A stretch of 64,000 nucleotides of DNA from Antedon mediterranea (lineage: Eukaryota > Echinodermata > Crinoidea > Comatulida > Antedonidae). Every line of letters begins with the position of its first letter. The stretch's first letter is position 1. This document shows, one piece after another, positions 38,301-50,300 of the stretch. Where the stretch lies: positions 34,975,648-35,039,647 of the forward strand of contig NC_092673.1 of NCBI RefSeq assembly GCF_964355755.1. Reading direction: 5' to 3'. Made by a program: the position numbers and the translations under genes. The notes beneath the pieces were generated by a model. The model had not been told where the DNA came from, made no database searches, and saw only the letters and a list, made by a program, of their open reading frames with translations.

Positions 38301-41300
38301 TGCTGTGTTAAATTGTGTCCTACAACCAACTAAACTAAACTGAATTGCTCTGTTTAATTGTGTCCTACAACCAACTAAACTAAAATGAATTGCTGTGTTT
38401 AATTGTGTCCTACAACCAACTAAACTAAACTGAATTGCTCTGTTTAATTGTGTCCTACAACCAACTAAACTAAACTGAATTGCTCTGTTTCATTTTGTTC
38501 TACAAACAACTAAACTGAACTGAATTGCTGTGTTTAATTGTGTCCTACAACCAACTAAACTAACCTGAATTGCTCTGTTTAATTGTGTCTTACAACCAAC
38601 TAAACTAAACTGAATTGCTCTGTTTAATTGTGTCCTACAAACAACTAAACTGAACTGAGCTGAACTGCTGTGTTTAATTGTGTCCTAAAACCAACTAAAC
38701 TAAACTGAATTGCTCTGTTTAATTGTGTCCTACAACCAACTAAACTAAACTGAATTGCTCTGTTTAATTGTGTCCTACAAACAACTAAACTGAACTGAGC
38801 TGAACTGCTGTGTTTAATTGTGTCCTAAAACCAACTAAACTAAACTGAATTGCTCTGTTTAATTGTGTCCTACAACCAACTAAACTGAACTGAATTGCTC
38901 TGTTTCATTTTGTTCTACAAACAACTAAACTGAACTGAGCTGAACTGCTGTGTTTAATTGTGTCCTAAAACCAACTAAACTAAACTGAATTGCTCTGTTT
39001 AATTGTGTCCTACAACCAACTAAACTAAACTGAATTGCTCTGTTTAATTGTGTCCTAAAACCAACTAAACTAAACTGAATTGCTCTGTTTAATTGTGTCC
39101 TACAACCAACTAAACTAAACTGAATTGCTCTGTTTAATTGTGTCCTACAACCAACTAAACTAAACTGAATTGCTCTGTTTAATTGTGTCCTACAACCAAC
39201 TAAACTAAACTGAATTGCTCTGTTTAATTGTGTCTTACAACCAACTAAACTAAACTGAATTGCTATGTTTAATTGTGTCTTACAACCAACTAAACTAAAC
39301 TGAATTACTCTGTTTAATTGTGTCCTAAAACCAACTAAACTAAACTGAATTGCTATGTTTAATTGTGTCCTAAAACCAACTAAACTACACTGAATTGCTA
39401 TGTTTAATTGTGTCCTAAAACCAACTAAACTAAACTGAATTGCTATATTTAATTGTGTCTTACAACCAACTAAACTAAACTGAATTACTCTGTTTAATTG
39501 TGTCCTACAGCCAACTAAGCTAAATTAGAATTGCTGTGTTTAATGTTGTTCTACAACCAAATAAAATAAACTTAATTACTCTGTTAAATTGTGTCCTACT
39601 ACCAACTAAACTAAACTGAATTTCTCTGTTTATTTTGTTCTAAACTAAACTGAACTGCTGTGTTTAATTGTGTTCTAAAACCAACTAAACTAAATTTCTC
39701 TGTTTAATTACTAAACTAAACTGTGCTGCTGTGTTAAATTGTGTTCTACAACCAACTAAACTAAACTAAGCTGCTCTGTTTAATTTTGTCCTACAACCAA
39801 CTAAACTGAATTGCTGTGTTTAATTTTGTTCTACAACCAACTAAACTAAACTGAACTGCTATGATTGTGTCCTACAACCAAAAATGTCTCAACCAATTAT
39901 ATTGTTAGATTTTTCTAAAATATGTAATCTTAATTGTGTTCTATAATAACTATTACCCCTACACATGTCTAACTACTTGAATGTCCTGTATTATTATTCT
40001 GTTAGATTTGTCTAAAATATGTACTCTTAATTGTGTTCTATAATAACTGTATCCCTACACATGTCTAACTGCTTGAATTTCCTGTATTATTGGGTTGTTC
40101 AATAGATGATTTTTCAACAAATAGTACTGTTAGATTTGTCGAAAATATGTACTCTTAATTGTGCTCTATAATAACTGTACCCCTACACATGTCTGACTAC
40201 TTTAATGTCCTGTATTGTTGAGTTGTTCAATAGATAATTTTTCAATCAATTATACTTTTAGATTTGTCTAAAATATGTACTCCTAATTGTGTTCTATAAT
40301 AACTGTCCCCCTACACATGTCTAACTACTTGAATGTCCTGTATCATTGTGTTGTCCAATAGATGATTTCTCAACCAATTACACTGTTAGATTTGCTGTTT
40401 TATTTTGCCCTAAACAACTAACTAAACTGAACTGTATTGCTGTGTTTAAATTTCACCTACAACCAACTAAACTGAACTGCAATCCTGTGTTTAATTTTGC
40501 CCTAAACAACTAACTAACCTGAACTGCATTGCTGTGTTTAAATTTCTTCTACAACCAATTGATAAAAACTACAATTTACTCTTAATTGTGTTCTATAATA
40601 ACTGTCCCCCCCAGACATGTCTAACTACTTGAATGTCCTGTATTATTGGGTTGTTCAATAGATGATTTTTAAACAAATAGTACTGTTAGATTTGTCTAAA
40701 ATATGTACTCTTAATTGTGCTCTATAATAACTGTACCCCTACACTTGTCTGACTACTTTAATGTCCTGTATTGTTGAGTTGTTCCATAGATAATTTCTCA
40801 ATCAATTAGACTTTTAGATTTGTCTAAAATATGTACTCTTAATTGTGCTCTATAATTACTGTACCCCTACACTTGTCTGACTACTTTAATGTCCTGTATT
40901 GTTGAGTTGTTCAATAGATAATTTCTCAATCAATTATACTTTTAGATTTGTCTAAAATATGTACTCTTAATTGTGTTCTAAAATAACTGTATCCCTACAC
41001 ATGTCTAACTACTTGAATGTTCTGTATTATTGAGTTGTTCAATAGATGATTTCTCAACCAATTACACTGTTACATTTGTTGTTTTATTTTGCCCTAAACA
41101 ACTAACTAAACTGAACTGTATTGCTGTGTTTATATTTCACCTACAACCAACTAAACTGAACTGCAATACTGTGTTTAATTTTGCCCTAAACAACTAACTA
41201 AACTGAACTGTATTGCTGTGTTTAAATTTCACCTACAACCAACTAAACTGAACTGCAATCCTGTGTTTAATTTTGCCCTAAACAACTAACTAACCTGAAC

Positions 41301-44300
41301 TGCATTGCTGTGTTTAAATTTCTTCTACAACCAATTGATAAAAACTACAATTTACTCTTAATTGTGTTCTATAATAACTGTCCCCCCTACACATGTCTAA
41401 CTACTTGAATGTCCTGTATTATTGTGTTGTCCAATAGATGATTTCTCAACCAATTACACTGTTAGATTTGCTGTTTTATTTTGCCCTAAACAACTAACTA
41501 AACTGAACTGCAATCCTGTGTTTAATTTTGCCATAAACAACTAACTAACCTAAACTGCATTGCTGTGTTTAAATTTCTTCTACAACCAATTGATAAAAAC
41601 TACAATTTACTCTTAATTGTGTTCTATAAAAACTGTACCCCTACACATGTCTAACTACTTGAATGTCCTGTATTATTGTGTTGTCCAATAGATGATTTCT
41701 CAACCAATTACACTGTTAGATTTGCTGTTTTATTTTGCCCTAAACAACTAACTAAACTGAACTGCAATCCTGTGTTTAATTTTGCCATAAACAACTAACT
41801 AACCTAAACTGCATTGCTGTGTTTAAATTTCTTCTACAACCAATTGATAAAAACTACAATTTACTCTTAATTGTGTTCTATAAAAACTGTACCCCTACAC
41901 ATGTCTAACTACTTGAATGTTCTGTATTATTGGGTTGTTCAATAGATAAATTGAATTGCTTGGTTTAATTTTGTTCTACAATCAACTTAACTAAACTGAA
42001 TTGCTGTGTTTAATTGTGTTCTACAAACAACTAAACTAAACTACATTGTTGTGTCTACATTTGTCCTACAACAATTAACCAAACTAAACTATGTTCACTT
42101 TTGTTTCACAACCAACTAAATTCCATTGCTGTGTTTAAATTTGTCCTACAGTACAATTAACTAAACTATACTAAACTGAATTGATGTTTTTAATTGTTTT
42201 CCTATACAGAAAATAACTAAACTGAACTGTATTCCTCTGTTTAAATATGTTCTACAACCAACTAAACTACATTGCTGCTTCTAATTTTTCCCTACAGTAA
42301 ATAACTAAACTGAACTGTATTCCTTAGTTTAATTTTGTCCTACAACAACTAACTGAACTGTATTGCTGTTTTTAATTTTTCCCTACAGTAATTAACTAAA
42401 CTGACTGCATTTCTGTGTTTAACTTTAGTCTAGTACAAGAAGATTTAATTTGTTCTACATTAAATACAAGCTATTCTAAAAGGTGTTTTGTGTATGTTGG
42501 TGTGTTAGTGTGTTTATGTATGGTTAGTAGATAAATGAAACATTGTTAGTAAATTAAAGCAAAACATTTATAATGAGTTTACTGATTACCTTAATTATTA
42601 ATAAGCCATTAACTTGTATGTGAAGTGAAGGATGTTTGAAACCACAGCAGTAACTGAAAAATGAAAAAGCACATTTTAATAAACATTAGAAGTTGTCTAA
42701 AATAAAAGTTTTAATTTTGTATTTTATTTATATTACATTTCTAACAATTCTGACTGTTACATTACATTACACTTTTCTCACTTCATTTTAATTGTAAATG
42801 TATTTGCTTTGTATTGGCTTTAGAATTAATTTAAGACACCTGTTAAATTACATTTCATGGCATTGACTTGGGTGCTTTGTTGTATTTAATTGGGCTTAAA
42901 ATAGTTTAATAGTCATTTTGTTTTAACATGAATTAATGTGTATGAAAATCCCCATACAGATAAGTATACCATATTTTTCCTGCTCCTTCATCTTGTTATT
43001 TTCCTCTCTTCTAGATATATTTTTCTCCATTTGTACCATAATGTGTTTCACTGAAAAAAAAACTGAATACAGTCAACACCAACAGTATTTAATAGTTACT
43101 ATTTCATAACATCTCTTTTGCTACCATTATTTGGATTGAATTAATGTTTATTTATAGTTTTAAGGAGTAATTGTTATTTTCATATGTTGTTAGTCACATT
43201 AAACATAAGTTGAATAAGCTTGGGACTTAAAATACCTGAAGTTAAGTTGATTATTGAGTCATCAGAAATTGAGTAGTTGATTGAATACTCCAAACCGGAC
43301 ACTAAAACTAAAAATTAATTTGCTTTGTAAATCATAATAGGCCTAGTATGTTTAATTCGTGAATGTTAAAAATATTTGGGATGGATGCTTGATTTAATGC
43401 AGGGATTGTTCTAAGCTAGCTGTTAATGATGTAGAAGGGAAACCTACAGTACACCTTCTGTAAATGTCTAGGCTAGGCCTATGCTAGAAGTCAGATAGGC
43501 CCTAACATACATAATGTAGGTAGGGCCTAGAAAACTGTCAAAGCCTTTACTAGAGGTTCTAGCCTCGGCCTAGTCTAGTTTAAAGATGTAGGCTACATCT
43601 ACTGTAGGCCTAGGCAGGCTTCTAGCACTGAGTACTACCTCTAGGCCTAGCCTAGCCTAAGACAGGCTAGGTAGGAGTAGGCTAGGCCTACTAGCTAGGC
43701 CTAGTAGGCTTAGGCTTCCAGGCTAAAGCTGTAAATAATAGGCCATGCTTATTTCTAGACATAGGCCTAGTCAGTGCCTATCCTATGCCTAGATTCCAGA
43801 AAAGTTAGGTCTAGGCCTACTCTGTTTATGGACTTACAAACCTGTAAACAGACACTAGGGCCTAGGCCTAATGTAGACCGAGGCCTAAGCGGTAAGCCTA
43901 ATTAGGCCGCCTGGGCCGGGCGCAGAAGCCCCCCGGGCTGCACACAAGGTTTGGCATTTTATGTGCATCATAGACCTAAGGCCTAGGCCCCTAATTTACC
44001 TCTCATAGATTACCGCCAGAGAGTCAGATAACAACATTAAATATATAACATTGAACTATAACTATTTAAAAATCTATATTACAACAAAAATAAATAAAAA
44101 CTTACGGTAGGCCTATACCTGGTTTATCTATAGTTTGCTGTAGGCTGTCGATGCTGTTGGGCCTAGGATGCTGTGGTTCCAGTGAAAATGCTTAGGATTT
44201 TTAAATTTCGTGACATTTAATCGCCAATTTAATTGTTTTAAAACTATATAAATCAATAAAATCAACGTCTAGTGGATGCAGAATGTTTTAATGATTACAC

Positions 44301-47300
44301 ATATTAAAGGAATTTTTGTTTCTAAAATGTTAAACAAAATAAATCGTAATTTAATACAAGACCTGCCACAAGTCCTTAAATTTGAAACGTTTTCCAATTT
44401 TAAAATGATAACAAAATTCCGAAAAATTGTAATATATACTTTTAAAATAATCATTTGCTAACTAAATGATGACTAATAATGAAAATAAAGCTTTTCATTA
44501 TGTAAATTGCAATTTAATGATAATAAAGATATTTTAATAAGTCATTTTACATTTATAATATACTTTGAGTGAACGAGACAATTATATTTGAGTTCTAGCG
44601 ACCACAAAATCTAAAAAAAGTCGGTTTTTATTAAAAATATAAACACGCTTAAATTTAAAAAATCAAAATAGCAGATCGATAGTATGTTAAACATAGACTA
44701 ACATACCTAAAAATAGTTTGTTTTCGTAAAGTAACCACGTTGTAAAAGCATTTTAAAAATTAAGAAAATACGTAGCAAACGGCCAAAATGAGCAATATTT
44801 TTTTAATATCTCCGAATTTTTTTAGTTTTATAAACCCAAATTTGGCACACATAATCCAACAATATATATGAACACATTGTACAAAAATTACATTTATTGA
44901 GTAAATACGTTAAACGCAATGACTATTTGAGTTTTGGTACGTAGCAAAATGACATCCCAATTTTTCGCGAAAAAATTCAATATAGAATTATTTTTTTAAA
45001 GTAACTTAAAATTAAGATAAATCGATGAAATTTCGTATACACGTTCTTTATATGATCTTCTATCGTATACAACAAAGAAATTTCAAATCGGATAAGTAAC
45101 AAAAAAATTAGAAGTTCAAGACGGTTTAGGTTGGTTGTTGTCAAATCAGGCCTATCAAAACTACTACCCGATAAGTAGGCATGATTCAGAAACCAATATT
45201 TCAAAAAGTGCGTGATAAGAAAATATAAGCTGATGATAGGGTAAACTCTATTAAATTGTCTTTATAAATGTTGTTATCCGATCAAATTTCGATCATTTTT
45301 ACAAAAGTTATCGTAATTTAAAAATTTAAATTCTCAAGACGCTTTTGGCGACATGTTTCGGGCATAGCCCATCATCAGGTGAAGAGAATTGTAACAAAGG
45401 ATAACATATATAAGTCACAAAATTACATAATAAAACAAATCAGCCAATCAAAGATGTTAACAAACAAAAGGCATAGTTATAAAGGCACGCCTCCAAAAGC
45501 TATGGGGTACAAAGCAGAAATGGTTGCTTATAAAGCAGGAAATTTAAAACAAAGAAAAAAGCTTCAAGTGTAAATAATTGTTAATATGTGAATGTCTCTG
45601 TACATTTATGCCGGTAGGGGCAAGAGTGCCAAGCTTTACAATTATTCTTTCTTCTATAATTCTACGAGATGTCTCAGAACCATTACATACCTTAACACCA
45701 GAAATTGTAATATCCGAAAGGGAATGCTCGTTATTACAAAAATGGGTGGCTACAGGTAATCCGGGAGTCTTTAGTTTAATAGACCTTAAATGTTCTACAA
45801 ACCTATCACCTAACCTGCGTTTAGTTTCACCAATATAAAGCATATTACATTTAGTACACGAAATACAATAAACTAGATTTCTAGTGGTGCACGTAATACG
45901 ATCTGTGATAACATAATTACCAGAAGGTCCTTGTCATATTATTTATGTTGTGATTCTCTGTGTTTAGATAAGGATGCTTTAGACCAGGTCCGCCTTATAT
46001 TATTAGCCAATCAAAATCGTATAATTTTTGGAGGGAAAATGTTATCCTCCTCTGAAGCCTAAAATTTGCATGTCCAGTATAAAAGTGGAATGTAATAGAT
46101 ATAAGGAGGAGAAGAGAGAATAAGATCAAAGTAGATGTACGGAAAGGAGAAGAGAGAATAAGATCAGAGTAGATAAACGGAAAGATGATAAAGAAAATAA
46201 GGCTTGACTGGTAGTGGTAGTAAGATGTATTAATAGAGTTACAAGGAATAAAAGTTCTAGTTGAGTTAAATATACTTTTTGTATGAGTTATCATTCAGTG
46301 ACAGTGTACGTCGCGTGGAGTTATATCTACGCCTGAGAAAGCTCGGAACCATCTAAAATATATTCACTACAGTCCTACTATTTGGTTTGAACATGAAACG
46401 TAATTACATGTCGAACATCTATTTCTATTACATTTGAATGTTCCAGTTAATTCATTACCTTTGTTTTGTAATTTAAGAAACCAGATTTATTCAAACGGTA
46501 TATTGATGATTGTGTTGGTATTATGTCAGGAACTTTAGATGAACTTAATGAGTTCATTAACTTCGTGAACAATTTTCATCCTGCTATAAAGTTTACTCAT
46601 GAAATTTCTGACAAGTGTGTGCCTTTCCTTGATATTAGTTTATCTATTGATAAACCTGGTCTTTCTACATCCGTTCACTACAAAGATACTGACGCGCACA
46701 CTAATCTAAATTACAACTCTTCACATCCTCCAGCTTGTAAAAATGCTATACCGTATTCGCAACTTGTTAGACTTCGACGTTTATGTAGCGATGATGATGA
46801 CTTTAACATCAAAGCATCTGAGATGATTGATTTTTTCAATGCACGCGAATATCCATCTGACATTACTGTGAAATCTCTAAGAAAAGTTTGCCAGTTAACG
46901 CACGAGGACACATTGCAACCTACACATAATACAAATGTTGTAACCGCATACCTCTAGTACTCACGTATCATCCTATGAATAAGAAGGTTATTAACATTGT
47001 CCGTGATAACTTTTCAATTTTGACTGAAGATAAATCCGCTACAAAAGATATTTTTTAAGAACCACCCATGATAGCTTACATGGGTTAAAGACACTTTAGT
47101 TAAATCTAAATTACAAAACAAAGGTAATGAATTAACTGGAACATTCAAATGTAATAGAAATAGATGTTCGACATGTAATTACGTTTCATGTTCAAACCAA
47201 ATAGTAGGACCTTCTGGTAATTATGTTATCACAGATCGTATTACGTGCACCACTAGAAATCTAGTTTATTGTATTTCGTGTACTAAATGTAATATGCTTT

Positions 47301-50300
47301 ATATTGGTGAAACTAAACGCAGGTTAGGTGATAGGTTTGTAGAACATTTAAGGTCTATTAAACTAAAGACTCCCGGATTACCTGTAGCCACCCATTTTTG
47401 TAATAACGAGCATTCCCTTTCGGATATTACAATTTCTGGTGTTAAGGTATGTAATGGTTCTGAGACATCTCATAGAATTATAGAAGAAAGAATAATTGTA
47501 AAGCTTGGCACTCTTGCCCCTACCGGCATAAATGTACAATTTAGATCTTTTAAACATTAATTTTGCCAGAGACATTCACATATTAACAATTATTTACACT
47601 TGAAGCTTTTTTCTTTGTTTTAAATTTCCTGCTTTATAAGCAACCATTTCTGCTTTGTACCCCATAGCTTTTGGAGGCGAGCCTTTATAACTATGCCTTT
47701 TGTTTGTTAACATCTTTGATTGGCTGATTTGTTTTATTATGTAATTTTGTGACTTATATATGTTATCCTTAGTTACAATTCTCTTCACCTGATGATAGGC
47801 TATGCCCGAAACATGTCGTAAAAATAAATCTATATTGAGGCAGTTTTAACTTATTTGATCTTGATTTTTTTCTATATCCTGCCTATGCAGCTCTTTGATT
47901 TATATATATATATATATATATAATGTTCTTTGCCTCTTGTGTTTATATATATAAAAGTATCTCTTTGGAGATCCCGCCTCGTGAATAAAAATACTGAAAG
48001 GTGAGGGCGTATCAATTTGATCTCTGTTGCGCGTGCGTACAACTGAGGACTAGTGCTGTTCCGCCGTACCACGCCAAGAATGTTAAAGAGTCGTTATCCA
48101 ATCGAGTTCGAACAATACCATGAAAGCCCCAGTGGTCTAATGGTTAGGACATCTGCATATCAAGCAGGCGGTCCGAGTTCGAGTCTCGGTTGGGGCGACT
48201 TTTTCTCATTCTCACAGATTTCCTCATCTTTATCGTTTCAAATTAATTAATTAAATTTCAGTATATCACCGGGCGGTTTAGAATTAATGTTCTTTGCCTC
48301 TTGTGTTTATATATATATATATATATAAATCAAAGAGCTGCATAGGCAGGATATAGAAAAAAATCAAGATCTATATATATATATATATATATAAATCCAA
48401 AGACAAATTACCGAAAAAAATGACAATGCTGTGGGTATCATTGGCTGGATCTCAATGGAGATACAAAAATAAAAAGCGAAAAGCTAAATCAAAACGATAA
48501 AGTAAACAGCCAGAAAAGTTAGCAGAGCTTTCGGGCAACACTAGCCCTTCATCAGTGCAAGTAAAGGAATTTGGATAATGTCATAGTATAAAGCTGGCAA
48601 GTGCTGCCTGGGTGGACAGGAATAAAAGAAATATGACAAAGGGGGCCAGGGTGGAGTCTGAATACGAGTAGAAAACAAAGAAGGTAGCTTGGTAGAGATA
48701 TAAACAATTTTGTAATGAGACTAAAAAAACAGCTTAAATGGTGGTGACCAGTGGTCTAATGGTTAGGACATCTGCATATCAAGCAGGCGGTCCGAGTTCG
48801 AGTCTCGGTTGGGGCGACTTTTTCTCATTCTCACAGATTTCCTCATCTTTATCGTTTTAAATTATATATTTATATATATATATATGTTCTGTGCCTGATT
48901 TGTTTATATATATAAAAGTATCTCTTCTGAGATCCCGCCTCGTGAATAAAAATACTGTAAGATTAGGGCGTATCAATTTGATCTCTGGTGCGCGTGCGTA
49001 CAACTGAGGACTAGTGCTGTTCCGCTGTACCACGCCGAGAATGTTAAAGAGTCGCTATCCAATCGAGTTCGAACAATACCATGAAAGCCCCAGTGGTCTA
49101 ATGGTTAGGACATCTGCATATCAAGCAGGCGGTCCGAGTTCGAGTCTCGGTTGGGGCGACTTTTTCTCATTCTCACAGATTTCCTCATCTTTATCGTTTC
49201 AAATTAATTAATTAAATTTCAGTATATCACCGGGCGGTTTAGAATTAATGTTCTGTGCCTGATTTGTTTATATATATATATATATATATAAATATATAAT
49301 TTGAAACGATAAAGATGAGGAAATCTGTGAGAATGAGAAAAAGTCTCCCCAACCGAGACTCGAACTCGGACCGCCTGCTTGATATGCAGATGTCCTAACC
49401 ATTAGACCACTGGGACTTTCATGGTATTGTTCGAACTCGATTGGATAGCGGCTCTTTAACATTCTCGGCGTGGTGTACGGCGGAACAGCACTAGTCCTCA
49501 GTTGTACGCACCCGTGATTTATATAAATATATATATATATATATATATAGCCATAGTGCCTTGATACTTTAAATCATACAGCCAATAGTTATATCTTTCT
49601 TGCACATTCGATAATGTGTTAAGAATGGCAATTTCTTTTAGACCAATTTCTTTGATTGGTAATCTTAGTTTAACGTCATGTATATGTACAGTATTCAAGT
49701 CGCAGACAGGTCAAAGGTTATGAATATAAAATAAATTAATTGTAACCTAGTTAATAATACAAAACGATCAATTGGGTGTACTGTAAACATTATCCCCTAC
49801 AGTAGAAAACAAATAATTTAAAGAAAAATAAGTTATTTTTATGTTACTAAACAAGGCTATCAAACAACTCGACTTGCCAAGATAAGCTAGTATAACAGAC
49901 TTTAATTTTTTGTTTGGCTTCAACGAATTCATGCATACCATACATTGTGTTGTGTTTATTGCTATTTAATTGTATTTTGGTACCTTAAAAGTTACGGTGG
50001 CCCACAACTGTCACGCACACTATAAAACACAGAATCACACAAATAAAGAAGGAATTACACAATTAAAGAAGGAATCACACAATTAAAGAAGAAATCGCAC
50101 AATTAAAGAAGAAATCGCATATAAACAAAAGAAAGCATGAAAATATAAAACGAAATGCACAAATAAAGAAGAAACGCGCAAATAAAGAAGAGCTAAGCAC
50201 AATTAAAGAAGTCCGCAACAAATTCGAAAGCTCCTCGCACAATTAAAGAAGTCCGCAACAAATTCGAAAGCTCCTCGCACAATTAAAGAAGTCCGCAACA

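Larger units (their letters stand above)
45335..46470 (-). mobile_element. Penelope-like element A, 5'-truncated
   Basis: On the minus strand this holds the linker and GIY-YIG part of a Penelope-like retroelement, then a hammerhead-like motif near its 3' end (45345-45388). It is split by the solo LTR at 45932-46371. At about 46470 it abuts element B in opposite orientation; both carry the same KSKLQNKGNELTGTFKCNRN region. Confidence 0.85.
46471..47850 (+). mobile_element. Penelope-like element B, 5'-truncated
   Basis: Carries the end of a reverse transcriptase, the linker, GIY-YIG and a hammerhead-like motif, in that order. Frameshifts near 46935 and 47057 and stops near 47085 inactivate it. 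It lies head to head with copy A. Confidence 0.87.

Noticed and set aside
28925-42470. CRISPR-like regular spacing of repeats
   Set aside because: No unique spacers, and units are directly adjacent satellite copies in an animal intron.
45379-45573. 64-codon frame, mirrored at 47594-47788
   Set aside because: Antisense of the 3' non-coding part of both Penelope-like copies; present only because the element is duplicated in inverse orientation.
48126-48197. Functional tRNA-Asp(ATC)
   Set aside because: The body is Glu-like, ATC is not a normal anticodon, and the copies sit in duplicated repeat blocks; kept only as tRNA-derived.
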